The notes below the pieces were generated by a model. The model worked only from the letters and a program-made list of their open reading frames with translations, searched no databases and was not told the origin of the DNA. Shown in pieces: positions 55,127-64,000 of a stretch of DNA of 64,000 nucleotides. Positions within the stretch are counted from its first letter, which is position 1. Every line of letters begins with the position of its first letter. The stretch is from contig NZ_BDCD01000009.1 of assembly GCF_001613325.1 (NCBI RefSeq), positions 124,001 through 188,000 on the forward strand, given 5' to 3'. The position numbers and the translations under genes were made by a program. Source of the DNA: Nocardia yamanashiensis NBRC 100130 (GTDB lineage Bacteria; Actinomycetota; Actinomycetes; Mycobacteriales; Mycobacteriaceae).

Positions 55127-56250
55127 TCGGCCACGACCCCGTCCTGCTGACCGGCGGGCACGAGAATGGTGTGGGCGTAGGACGGGCGGCGCGGCTGGTT
55201 CCGGTGCCGCGGCCGGTAGCGATCCAGCAGTGCGGCGATCCGGCTCTCGGTATCGGCGTCGATCAGATCGCGATCGCTCATCCAGTCGTCGTCGAAGACG
55301 GTGTCGAGGTACTTCTCGCCGCCGTCGCAGACGATGCTGACCACGGTCGACCCGGCCGGGAATTCGTCCATGCGCTCCAGCGCCGCGCATACCGAGCCGC
55401 CCGCCGAGCCGCCGATCATCAGGCCGAGTTTCGAAGCCACCACGCGGGCCGCGGCGAAGGCGTCCACATCGGAGACCTTGACGCCCTCCTTGAGCAGCCC
55501 CAGATCCTCGGCCACGATCTTGCCCGGATCCGCGCCCTCCGGCGTGCCGGTGCCGGACTGCCAGTACGGCCCGGCCGGACCGCCGAAGGCGATGGAGCCC
55601 ACCGGTTCCACGCCGTACAGCAGCGGTTCGTGCCCCAGATCGCGCAGCCGCCGGGCCGTCCCGAACATGGAGCCGCCGGTGCCGACCGCGGAGATGAGCA
55701 CGTCCACGCAGCCCAGCGTCTCCAGCAGTTCGTCCGCCAGCGCGTAGTAGCCCAGCGCGTTGGCGTCGTTGTTGTGCTGTTCGGTGAAGTAGGTATTGGG
55801 GGTGCGCCCGGCCGCGAGCGCCGCCGCGCATTCCTCGCGGGCCAGCCGTTCGGCCAGATCCTCGCGGGCCGAGGTCGCCAGGCTGTCGGAGTCGCCGCCG
55901 TCATCGACGTAGACCAGCTGTGCGCCCATGGCTTTCATTGCTCGCAGTTTGTCCTTGCAGGCGTGGTGATCGACGACCGCGGTGAAGCGATACCCGCGTT
56001 CGGCCGCGACAACCGCCAGCCCGAGTCCGGTATTTCCGGAAGTGGACTCGATGATATGCCCGCCGGTTGCCAGCAGGCCGCGGCGTTCGGCGTCGTCCAC
56101 CATGGCGCGGGCCATTCGAATTTTCGCCGTCCCGGTGGGATTCATATGTTCGAGCTTGAGGAACAATCGCGTACCGGTTTCGGTGGCGGCCAGCTCGAAT
56201 AGCGGCGTCTGCCCGATGAGGTCTGTCACGCGGGTGGTGACAACCTGCAT
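55123..56250 (-). CDS. SbnA-like PLP-dependent synthase (cysteine synthase family)
   Basis: The 375-residue fold-II PLP enzyme has Lys43 in GTAKIRMARAM as the Schiff-base lysine, STSGNTGLG for substrate binding (about 69-77), GTGGS and GGSAGG for phosphate and cofactor. It differs from CysK in the middle and lacks the usual CysK C-terminus. The neighbouring SbnB-like gene makes SbnA the best model: it condenses O-phosphoserine with glutamate in the diaminopropionate pathway. A cysteine synthase or cystathionine beta-synthase role is not excluded. AAGGAG precedes ATG 56250. Confidence 0.85.
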   Translation of the reverse strand: MQVVTTRVTDLIGQTPLFELAATETGTRLFLKLEHMNPTGTAKIRMARAMVDDAERRGLLATGGHIIESTSGNTGLGLAVVAAERGYRFTAVVDHHACKDKLRAMKAMGAQLVYVDDGGDSDSLATSAREDLAERLAREECAAALAAGRTPNTYFTEQHNNDANALGYYALADELLETLGCVDVLISAVGTGGSMFGTARRLRDLGHEPLLYGVEPVGSIAFGGPAGPYWQSGTGTPEGADPGKIVAEDLGLLKEGVKVSDVDAFAAARVVASKLGLMIGGSAGGSVCAALERMDEFPAGSTVVSIVCDGGEKYLDTVFDDDWMSDRDLIDADTESRIAALLDRYRPRHRNQPRRPSYAHTILVPAGQQDGVVAE

Positions 56251-56301
56251 GTCCGTATCTCCTTGCGGGTGAAATGTGCGCGGATGAGTTGGTGCGGCCG
56301 G

Positions 56302-57606
56302 TCAGCGGAGCGCCGTTGTCCCGTCGAGGGTCCAATCGAATTTTGCACCCTCGGCGTCACGCAGGACGACCTTGGGGGGAATCGGCAATTCGTGAAACGT
56401 CGATTCGTTGCTGTCCATCTGATAACCGGCGGTATTCGGGTAAATCAGCAGATCGCCCGGACGGGCGGCGCGGGGGAACGGAATGCGCCGCCAGCTGATC
56501 ATGTCGTCCTCCAGGCAGCTGGCCCCGCCGACACAGGCGGGGGTGACGCGGCCCGGGCGGGGTGGCCACAGCGCCGGATCGGGCAGGTATTCGGTGTCGA
56601 ACCACTGCTCCGACAGGCTCAGGCTGGAGCCGTTCACGGTCAGGATGGAATACGGATGACCGTGTGCGGTACGGGTTTTGACGCCCTGCACCGCGAAAAC
56701 CGTGCTGCCCGCGCGATCTACCAGGGCGCGGCCGGGCTCGATGGCCAGCCGGATATCGGCGGTGCGCAGCCGGGCGCCCAGTTGCCGGTGCGCCAGAATG
56801 GTTTCCAGCATGGCCGGACCCGGCGCGGGGCAGTGATAGGGGTAGAAGGATTCCGGCTTCGGCGCCCGATCCCGGTGGAACCACAGCGGATTCAGGCCGC
56901 GCAGGAAGGAGCGCCAGTGCTCGGCGGGCACGTAGTCCACGCCGAAGCCGCCGCCGATGGAGATGGTGTCGGCCGGATGCCCCAGATACCGGGCCTCGCG
57001 GCAGTATTCGATCAGGCGCAGCGCCAGCTCGGCGCGCGGGGCGGCCTCGTAGCCGCCGAGGTGAAAGCTGAAGCCTTCCAAGCGAATCGCGTCGCGGTCG
57101 AGGGTGGCGAGCGCCTGCTCGACCTCGCCGGCGGTGAGGCCGAAGCGGCTGTCGGAATGCGGCGGCAGCACCCGCAGCAGCACCCGCGCGCCGGTGCCCG
57201 CCAGCCGGTCCAGCTCGTCCGGCGCGTCGACGGCGACGAGGGCGTCGTGCCGCACCGCCGCGCCCAGCAGTTCCTCGGACTTGGCCGGTCCGGTGACGAC
57301 CAGATCGGCGCCGCGCACCCCGCCGGCCAGCGCGGCCTCCAGCTCCCCGAGGCTGGAAACGTCAACGCCCGCACCGGCTTGCACGCAGGCTGCCACCACG
57401 CACGCGGCCTTGTTGGCCTTCTTGCCGTAGTAGATGGTGCCGGGGACGCCGGTGCGCTGGAACACCGCCTGGAATGCCCGGATATTGCGGACCACCCGGG
57501 CGGGATACATGACGTGGAACGGCCCGCCGATCGCGGTGGCGAAGACCTCGAGCATTTTCCGGTCCGCGAGCAGTCGCTGTTCCCATTCGTCACGATGGGC
57601 CGGCAT
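56302..57606 (-). CDS. Fold-III PLP decarboxylase (SbnH/DAP-Orn type)
   Basis: The 434-residue protein is an alanine-racemase-type-barrel PLP decarboxylase. The Schiff-base lysine is in YYGKKANK (Lys63). The family motifs include FSFHLGGYE, SIGGGFGVDY, EPGRALV and a second-subunit Cys-Val-Gly motif (ACVGGASCLEDDM). SbnH uses the same fold to decarboxylate a diaminopropionate-containing intermediate to an ethylenediamine unit. ATG 57606 is the first ATG; no ribosome site precedes it. A better GAGGGGA lies before CTG 57669, so the true start may be further upstream. Confidence 0.83.
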   Translation of the reverse strand: MPAHRDEWEQRLLADRKMLEVFATAIGGPFHVMYPARVVRNIRAFQAVFQRTGVPGTIYYGKKANKAACVVAACVQAGAGVDVSSLGELEAALAGGVRGADLVVTGPAKSEELLGAAVRHDALVAVDAPDELDRLAGTGARVLLRVLPPHSDSRFGLTAGEVEQALATLDRDAIRLEGFSFHLGGYEAAPRAELALRLIEYCREARYLGHPADTISIGGGFGVDYVPAEHWRSFLRGLNPLWFHRDRAPKPESFYPYHCPAPGPAMLETILAHRQLGARLRTADIRLAIEPGRALVDRAGSTVFAVQGVKTRTAHGHPYSILTVNGSSLSLSEQWFDTEYLPDPALWPPRPGRVTPACVGGASCLEDDMISWRRIPFPRAARPGDLLIYPNTAGYQMDSNESTFHELPIPPKVVLRDAEGAKFDWTLDGTTALR

Positions 57607-57703
57607 CGGCAAAGCGGTGATTTCGGATGAATCGGGTGAAAAGTCCAAGGTTTTCGCGGCGGTCGTCAGAACTGTCCCCTCTCGTCTGCGAATCGGGTAT
57701 TTC

Positions 57704-58693
57704 TCAGTCCCACAGCGGCACCTCTGTCCCCCGGCCCTCCGCGATCGCGCGCTCGGCCAGTGCGTGCGCGACCGCGATATCGGTGAGCACCAGGCCACTG
57801 TTGTACACGAAAATGCGTTCCCCGTCGGTAATACGTCCCACCGCGCGACGCGCGAGAATTTGCGGGAGTTCGGCATCGACCCGGCGTAGTCGGCCGTCCG
57901 GACCGGCCATATCGGTTCCGGTGAGCGACATCTGCTCGGCGCTGGTCGCGATGACGCGATCGGCCTCGGTCAGTGTCGAGGGGGCTAGACCGTATCCGAC
58001 CAGCACCACCGTCGCGCCGGGAGCGAGATCCTTGGCGTCCAGGGCCACCTTGGTGCCCGGGCCGGCGGTGGCCAGCACCACGTCGGCGGTGCGGGCGGCG
58101 GCCACCGGATCGCTCACGATCTCCAGCTCGGCTTGCGGATGATGGTGCAGCAGTTGGCGATACACCGACTCCAAGCCCTCGGGATGGGTGCCGTAGAGCA
58201 TCAGCCGGTTCAGGTGCGGGTTGGCCGCCAGCAGATGGGGGAGGGCGTTGCGGCCCTGGGTGCCGGTGCCGATCAGCAGCACGCTGCGGGCGCCGGGGCG
58301 CGCGGTCTCGCGGACCAGCAGCGCGGAGACCGCGGGCGTGCGCAGGGCGCCGATGCGCGAGCAGTCCATCATGGCGATGGGCATGCCGGTGGCGTCGTCG
58401 TAGAGCGTGATCGTCGTGTAGTAGCGCTTGGTGCTGCGATCGTGATGCGGATCGAACTTGTAGGAGGTCTTCATGGCCACCACCCGGCGGCGGCCGTCGC
58501 GGCCGAGCATGGCGTAGGCGACCGACCAGCCCTCCGGATGGGCGACGCTGAGCTTGCGGGGATTGTCGGAATCTCCCGATGCCAGGGCCAGATACGCCTC
58601 CTCGACGGCGCGCACCACCTCGGCCGGGGCGATCGGGACGTCGGCTAGGTCGCTACGGCTGAGCACACGTAGCGGGGTGGGTCTGCTGTTCAC
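57704..58693 (-). CDS. SbnB-like dehydrogenase (ornithine cyclodeaminase family)
   Basis: The 329-residue protein is a mu-crystallin/ornithine cyclodeaminase family member with a Rossmann NAD site (IGTGTQG, 141-147). The central basic pair in AMKTSYKF and RTPAVSALL fits the family. In staphyloferrin B biosynthesis SbnB oxidises the SbnA product to release L-2,3-diaminopropionate and 2-oxoglutarate. The GTG start 58693 overlaps the oxygenase stop (GTGA). The next gene starts about 97 bases after its stop. Confidence 0.87.
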   Translation of the reverse strand: MNSRPTPLRVLSRSDLADVPIAPAEVVRAVEEAYLALASGDSDNPRKLSVAHPEGWSVAYAMLGRDGRRRVVAMKTSYKFDPHHDRSTKRYYTTITLYDDATGMPIAMMDCSRIGALRTPAVSALLVRETARPGARSVLLIGTGTQGRNALPHLLAANPHLNRLMLYGTHPEGLESVYRQLLHHHPQAELEIVSDPVAAARTADVVLATAGPGTKVALDAKDLAPGATVVLVGYGLAPSTLTEADRVIATSAEQMSLTGTDMAGPDGRLRRVDAELPQILARRAVGRITDGERIFVYNSGLVLTDIAVAHALAERAIAEGRGTEVPLWD

Positions 58694-59772
58694 TTCGCGG
58701 GTCCTCGACTAGTGCGGAACGGAGCCACCACGCACTGCCCGTAGCCGTCCTCGGCGGCCTCGTAGGCGGCGCGCTGGCGCTGTGGCAGCCGGATATTGAC
58801 CCGCTTGAGCCAGCGGTCGGTGCCGTCGTAGCGGGGCGTGAACGGCACCCGTCCGTGCACCACCACGTCATTGTCCACCAGCAGGATCTCGCCGGGGGTC
58901 AAAGCGGCCGTCACACAGACCCTTTCGAGCTCGGACGCGAGCCGATCGTAGGCGGCCCGGAATTCGGCGTCGGCATCGTCGAGTGGGGTATACGCCGGAT
59001 CGAAACGCAGTGTGGCCTGGCCGTTCTCCTCGTGCAAGGTCACCACCGCCGGGGTGTGCGCGGCGGGGAAATCGCTGCCGTAGGACACGTCCGGCAGGAT
59101 CGGCAGCGCGGCCCGCCCGAGCCGTTCGCGTTGCGCCCCATCGAGTTCGGCGCGGTGCACGCACGAGACCGTGGTCCCCACCCCGTCCGGATTCCGCAGG
59201 CAGCCCAGCATCAGCAGATTGGCCCGGCCCGGATGAAAAGCGTCCTCGGTGTGCGGACTCAGCAGCGTCGTACTCGATGCCCCCGACTGCTCGTGCTCGT
59301 GCCCCGGCGTCGGCAGAATATTGTTCACCAGCCGCCCGCCCTGCTGCCCCTGCCAGCCGAAAGGTTCGCCCGCGCAACGCGCCAGCAGCAGCATGGCGAT
59401 ATCGAGTTCGAAGGAGGCGGCGCGGCGCTGGGGATCACCGGCCCACGCGGCGGCCTCCCGCCAATCGTGCGGCGTCTGCCCGAGTTCGGCGTCGCCCAGC
59501 GGTAGCCGGCCGATCACCGTGACACCCGCGTCGGTGGCGGGCGGGCGCATGGCCTCGTGCACCGCGTCGGGGAGCCGGCCGTAGCGGGCGTCGATGTGGC
59601 CGAGCAGGATCGGATCGGCGAGCGTGGCGGTTGTCTCGGGATCGGGCGTCAGTGTGGCGGCAATCTCAGCCGCGAGATAGCGCACCGCGCGCGCGGCGGA
59701 TTCCGGCAGGTCGCGTCGTTCGAGTTCCGTGGGGTGAAGCGTCTTACGTTCGGAGAGAACGCTTTTCACCAA
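58690..59772 (-). CDS. Fe(II)/2-oxoglutarate oxygenase (VioC/AsnO type)
   Basis: The 360-residue protein has the Fe(II) ligands His174-x-Glu176 (PHTEDAFH) and distal His306 (NDVVVHGR), and an Arg in the RWLKRVNIR block for 2-oxoglutarate. The His-x-Glu triad and surrounding segment match VioC, AsnO and free amino-acid hydroxylases rather than TauD. The natural prediction is beta- or gamma-hydroxylation of a small amino acid. It is the first gene of the iron-box operon. The start is TTG 59772 or GTG 59769; GGAAGG lies eight bases before the TTG. Confidence 0.85.
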   Translation of the reverse strand: MVKSVLSERKTLHPTELERRDLPESAARAVRYLAAEIAATLTPDPETTATLADPILLGHIDARYGRLPDAVHEAMRPPATDAGVTVIGRLPLGDAELGQTPHDWREAAAWAGDPQRRAASFELDIAMLLLARCAGEPFGWQGQQGGRLVNNILPTPGHEHEQSGASSTTLLSPHTEDAFHPGRANLLMLGCLRNPDGVGTTVSCVHRAELDGAQRERLGRAALPILPDVSYGSDFPAAHTPAVVTLHEENGQATLRFDPAYTPLDDADAEFRAAYDRLASELERVCVTAALTPGEILLVDNDVVVHGRVPFTPRYDGTDRWLKRVNIRLPQRQRAAYEAAEDGYGQCVVAPFRTSRGPAK

Positions 59773-59826
59773 GGGGAGTACCTTCCTGACTGGGAGGTGA
59801 CGTGGTGTTTTCAGGCCCGGTGGGGA

Positions 59827-59866
59827 AAGGTATTCCCATCTAGAAGATTTGGCAAGGCTTACCTAA
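59827..59866 (-). promoter_or_regulatory. Iron box (IdeR/DmdR type) overlapping a promoter
   Basis: At 59848-59866 the sequence TTTGGCAAGGCTTACCTAA matches the 19-bp IdeR consensus TTAGGTTAGGCTAACCTAA at 15 positions. On the minus strand TTGCCA (59850-59855) and TACCTT (59827-59832), 17 bp apart, form a good sigma-70-type promoter. The iron box overlaps the -35 element. It faces the oxygenase gene start 55-80 bp away and would repress the operon when iron is plentiful. Confidence 0.75.
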
Positions 59867-60011
59867 AGCGTGTCGTGACAAATAGCTGCGATGCATCAAA
59901 GGGCAAGCGGGAGGGTAACCGAACCGCATCGATGCGCGCGACTCGTCTCATCGGCGTTCACGAAGTTGGAAGAAGTACCGATCCATCTGGATGATGAATG
60001 GGGTGCGTTTC

Positions 60012-60749
60012 ATGAAGGCCGGTGTCCGCGCCGCTCACTTTCGCGCCGGCCTGCTGGGCTCGGTGTGTGCTCTCGTGCTGCTGACCGGTTGCGGCTCAGT
60101 CGATCTCACGCCGATTCCCGACGGCACCCCACCGGGGCTCGGCGCGCCCCTGCCCGTCATCGACCTCGATGCCCCCGGCCGCAGCGCGACGCAGCTCGCC
60201 GCCTGGGCCGAGGAGAACTCCGGCATGGGGATCCCGTCGACGTCGCTCGAGGCCTACGGCTACGCCGCGGCCGTCATGGCGCGCTCGCGTCCCGACTGCG
60301 GGATCGGGTGGACCACCATCGCCGGAATCGCTTCCGTCGAAAGCAAACACGGCACCCACAAGGGCGCCGACGTGGCCGCCGACGGCAAGGTCACCCCGCC
60401 CATCCGCGGCATCGCCTTGGACGGCTCTCCGGGCGTAGCTCTCATCAAAGACACCGACGGCGGCAAGCTCGACGGCGACCCCGTCTACGACCGTGCCCTC
60501 GGCCCCATGCAGTTCATCCCCGAAACCTGGCAGCGCTGGGGCGTCGACGCCAACGGCGACGGCATCGCCGACCCGGACAATATCGACGACGCCGCCCTCA
60601 CCACCGCCCGCTACCTCTGCGCCATGGGCGGCGACCTCACCGCCGCCCCCGGCTGGGAAAAAGCCCTCCTCACCTACAACCAGTCCACCGCCTACATGAA
60701 GAAAGTCCGCGACCGCGCCGCCGCCTACAGCGTCGGCCGCAAAGCCTGA
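60012..60749 (+). CDS. Lipoprotein lytic transglycosylase (LpqU-like)
   Basis: The 245-residue protein has a lipoprotein signal with lipobox LLTGC, then a Pro-rich linker and a MltB-type catalytic domain: GIASVESKHGTH with the catalytic Glu, and GPMQFIPETWQRWGVDANGDG. It should cut peptidoglycan at the outer face of the membrane. By position before eno it matches M. tuberculosis LpqU (Rv1022). ATG 60012 is chosen because GGGGTG lies 6 bases before it; earlier in-frame starts (59991, 59994) lack a site. The iron-box promoter lies upstream but points the other way. Confidence 0.9.
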   Translation: MKAGVRAAHFRAGLLGSVCALVLLTGCGSVDLTPIPDGTPPGLGAPLPVIDLDAPGRSATQLAAWAEENSGMGIPSTSLEAYGYAAAVMARSRPDCGIGWTTIAGIASVESKHGTHKGADVAADGKVTPPIRGIALDGSPGVALIKDTDGGKLDGDPVYDRALGPMQFIPETWQRWGVDANGDGIADPDNIDDAALTTARYLCAMGGDLTAAPGWEKALLTYNQSTAYMKKVRDRAAAYSVGRKA

Positions 60750-60787
60750 GATAGCTCCCAGCGGCAGAGACAGCTTCTGAGCGGGGG

Positions 60788-60808
60788 TCCGGGGGTGAAA
60801 CCCCCGGA
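60788..60808. repeat. G-tract hairpin repeat (copy 5)
   Basis: TCCGGGGGT pairs with ACCCCCGGA (9-bp perfect stem, loop GAA), preceded by GGGGG. It lies 39 bases after the LpqU-like gene and probably ends that transcript. The rest of the 195-bp gap is the eno leader. Confidence 0.6.
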
Positions 60809-60881
60809 ATTCCCCTTCCCCACCCGGGGAGTGACCACCACGCCGACGGGGCGTTGTCACAGGAGCGCGTGCGCACGTTAG

Positions 60882-62231
<1,350 letters not shown>

Positions 62232-62258
62232 GAATCCCAACGGAGTTCGAGGTGTGAG

Positions 62259-62942
62259 ATGACGGAGCGACGGGCACGCGGCACCAGTCCGGCCGGACGG
62301 GGTGACCGCCGCCCGTCGCGGTCCGCCAAATCACGCACCGGTGGGAAGCGGGCCGATTCGGCGCGCAGCACCACATCGGAGTCGAGGTCCGGGAGCGGGG
62401 CGGCGAAGAGCCCCCGCGGCCGGACCACTTCGCGCACGACCGCCGGGCAGCGGGCGGTGGCGCGACGGCGGAAGGCGAAGGCCGGGCGTTCCGATCACAA
62501 GATCCTCGGGCTTTCCACGGGCCGCGCGGTGCTGCTGGCCGCGGTGTTGTGCGGTCTGGCGCTGACGCTCGCGGTTCCGCTGCGCACCTATTTCGCGCAG
62601 CGCGCCGAGGCCACCCAGTTGGCTTCCCAGCGTGCGCAATTGGAAGAGGACGTGGCCAAGCTGCGCGATCGCCGTGCGCAGCAACAGGATCCGAGCTACA
62701 TCAAGGCCGAGGCCAAGGATCGCCTCCGCCTGGTCATGCCCGGTGAGACCCCCTACATCGTGCAGGTGGCCGGCATCGAACAGCCGGCCGTGCCGATCCC
62801 CGCCGCCAAGACGCGGGAACCCGACCCCTGGTACACGGAATTGTGGCGCTCCATCTCGTCGCCGCAAGCCGCTGCCGCACAACCGAATCCGGCGCAGCCA
62901 GCGCCCGCAACAGTCCCGACCGAGGAAGGAAAACCAAGGTGA
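62259..62942 (+). CDS. FtsB/DivIC-like septum formation initiator
   Basis: The 227-residue single-pass membrane protein has a long Arg/Ser-rich cytoplasmic N-terminus (residues 1-85), one helix (VLLAAVLCGLALTLAVPL, about 89-108), an extracytoplasmic coiled coil (QLASQRAQLEEDVAKLRDRRAQQQD) and the conserved YIKAEAKDRLRLVMPGE block. It matches the divisome component family and M. tuberculosis Rv1024. It follows eno by 27 bases and overlaps the DUF501 gene by four bases. Confidence 0.92.
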   Translation: MTERRARGTSPAGRGDRRPSRSAKSRTGGKRADSARSTTSESRSGSGAAKSPRGRTTSRTTAGQRAVARRRKAKAGRSDHKILGLSTGRAVLLAAVLCGLALTLAVPLRTYFAQRAEATQLASQRAQLEEDVAKLRDRRAQQQDPSYIKAEAKDRLRLVMPGETPYIVQVAGIEQPAVPIPAAKTREPDPWYTELWRSISSPQAAAAQPNPAQPAPATVPTEEGKPR

Positions 62943-63499
62943 CCGCAGCCGAGAACTCCCGCCGCCTCCCCGGGGACCCCCCCACCGAGCAGGATCTCGA
63001 GGTCGTCGCCAAACAACTCGGCCGGGAACCCCGAGGCGTCCTGGAGATCGCCTACCGCACCCCGGACGGCGTGCCCGCCGTGGTGAAGACCGCCCCGAAA
63101 CTCCCGGACGGCACCCCCTTCCCCACCCTGTACTACCTGACGGACCCCCGCCTCACCGCCGAGGCCAGCCGCCTGGAAACCACCGGCATGATGCGCGAGA
63201 TGAGCCACCGCCTCACCCAGGACGCCGAACTCGCCGCCGCCTACCGCGCCGCGTACGACAGCTACCTGGCCGAGCGCAATGCCATCGAGGACCTCGGCAC
63301 CGATTTCGCCGGCGGCGGCATGCCCGACCGCGTGAAATGCCTGCACGTGCTGATCGCGCACGCGCTGGCCAAGGGCCCCGGCCTGAACCCGCTCGGCGAC
63401 GAAGCCGTGGCCGCCGCCGCCGACAACGGCTTGCGCGGCACCGCGATTCCCGCGGATTGGCCGAAATACGAACCGCGCCAGGCGCAGCCGGAAGACTAG
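62939..63499 (+). CDS. DUF501-family protein
   Basis: The 186-residue protein starts at GTG 62939, overlapping the FtsB-like stop (GTGA). DUF501 features include QLGREPRGVLEIAYRTPDG, FPTLYYLTDPRL and the metal-like Cys/His segment VKCLHVLIAHALA. It corresponds to M. tuberculosis Rv1025. Function is unknown; the constant company of eno, FtsB-like and ppx suggests a housekeeping role. Confidence 0.9.
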   Translation: MTAAENSRRLPGDPPTEQDLEVVAKQLGREPRGVLEIAYRTPDGVPAVVKTAPKLPDGTPFPTLYYLTDPRLTAEASRLETTGMMREMSHRLTQDAELAAAYRAAYDSYLAERNAIEDLGTDFAGGGMPDRVKCLHVLIAHALAKGPGLNPLGDEAVAAAADNGLRGTAIPADWPKYEPRQAQPED

Positions 63500-63545
63500 T
63501 CATGACCGGCCGGAGCGTGAACCGGCCGGGCCGAAAGGATTCAGC

Positions 63546-64000
63546 ATGACCGAGCGGATCGCCGCGATCGACTGCGGCACCAACTCCATTCGCCTTCTGA
63601 TCGCCGATGTGGCGCGCGAGAACGCCGACGCCGCACCGCATCTCACCGATGTGCACCGCGAGATGCGGATCGTGCGCCTCGGTCAGGGCGTGGACGCCAC
63701 CGGCGCGCTGAATCCGGAAGCCGTCGAACGCACCCGGGTCGCCCTGCACGACTACGTGAGCCTGATGGAACAGCACGGCGTCACCAAGGTCCGCATGGTC
63801 GCCACCTCGGCCACCCGCGACGCATCCAACCGCGACGACTTCTTCACCATGACCGCCGCCGAACTGGGCCGCGTGGTCCCCGGCGCGGTCGCCGAAGTGA
63901 TCACCGGCGATGAGGAAGCCCGCCTGTCCTTCGCCGGCGCGGTCGGCGAATTGGCCGCCGACGCCGGGCCTTTCGTGGTGGTGGATCTCGGCGGCGGCTC
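63546..64000 (+). CDS. ppx: Exopolyphosphatase/GppA-type phosphatase (partial)
   Basis: The first 151 residues of a Ppx/GppA phosphatase: AIDCGTNSIRLLIADV, VATSATRDASN, GDEEARLSFAGAV and the start of VVVDLGGGS. These are the phosphate loops of the ASKHA fold. It hydrolyses polyphosphate or pppGpp. By position it is the M. tuberculosis Rv1026 (ppx2) equivalent. The C-terminal half lies outside the window. Confidence 0.93.
   Translation, partial: MTERIAAIDCGTNSIRLLIADVARENADAAPHLTDVHREMRIVRLGQGVDATGALNPEAVERTRVALHDYVSLMEQHGVTKVRMVATSATRDASNRDDFFTMTAAELGRVVPGAVAEVITGDEEARLSFAGAVGELAADAGPFVVVDLGGG

Noticed and set aside
55127..55831. N-terminal extension of the MATE gene (700 residues in total)
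   Set aside because: The extra part is Arg-rich and lies opposite in phase to the SbnA-like gene. The ATGA overlap start at 55126 is far better.
59848..59866. Zur-type zinc box for the metallophore operon
   Set aside because: The site lacks the TGAAAATnATTTTCA-like core of actinobacterial Zur boxes and fits the iron consensus at 15/19.

Overview
This is a high-GC actinobacterial chromosome segment, most likely from Nocardia or a close mycolic-acid-producing relative. The reason is gene content and order. From left to right the window carries ksgA, ispE, a Pks16-type acyl-AMP ligase, pth, rplY, prsA, glmU, a TetR regulator, mfd, mazG, an LpqU-type transglycosylase, eno, an FtsB-like gene, a DUF501 gene and ppx. 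This is the Mycobacterium tuberculosis Rv1010-Rv1026 backbone, here split by several accessory islands. Ergothioneine genes, a Stealth-family gene, DUF4393 genes and LpqN/LpqT-type and PknH-sensor-type proteins also fit Nocardiaceae. No insertion sequence, prophage, CRISPR array or rRNA operon was seen.

Layout. 0-6.4 kb: end of an unknown gene, ksgA, small conserved genes, then a SWIM zinc-finger protein paired with a large helical protein. 6.4-9.9 kb: a copper operon (copZ, a membrane-anchored His-containing protein, a CopA-type ATPase) behind a RicR/CsoR-type operator. 9.9-16.2 kb: TetR/SDR pair with duplicated operators, ispE, an ABC-F ATPase, and a LysR/DapA-like pair. 16.2-20.3 kb: a DUF4393-DUF445-DUF4393 locus and an NTF2-like protein. 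20.3-26.6 kb: prfC, a TetR/acyltransferase pair with two near-perfect palindromes, rplY, pth and the Pks16-like ligase. 26.7-32.8 kb: ergothioneine genes egtABCD with a divergent EgtE-like gene. 32.8-39.7 kb: small membrane and unknown proteins, prsA-glmU, tRNA-Gln and two TetR-type regulators, one of the gamma-butyrolactone-receptor type. 39.8-46.1 kb: mfd-mazG and two envelope proteins. 46.2-52.6 kb: a large LuxR-type (LAL) regulator, TerD, a PPOX-fold protein and a Stealth protein. 52.6-59.9 kb: a phosphodiesterase, then a five-gene minus-strand operon behind an iron box. 60-64 kb: transglycosylase, eno, ftsB-like, DUF501, ppx (cut by the window end).

The most interesting system is the 53.7-59.9 kb operon: a VioC/AsnO-type 2-oxoglutarate oxygenase, an SbnB-like dehydrogenase, a fold-III PLP decarboxylase, an SbnA-like synthase and a MATE exporter. 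Its promoter is overlapped by a 15/19 match to the IdeR/DmdR iron box. SbnA and SbnB together make L-2,3-diaminopropionate in staphyloferrin B biosynthesis, but no IucA/IucC or NRPS gene is present here. The operon may therefore make a small iron-repressed metallophore or amino acid derived from diaminopropionate or ethylenediamine. A second notable finding is an 81-bp element present twice in opposite orientations (24887-24967 and 44184-44264, 88% identical). Each copy starts at the stop codon of an unrelated gene and can fold into consecutive small hairpins.
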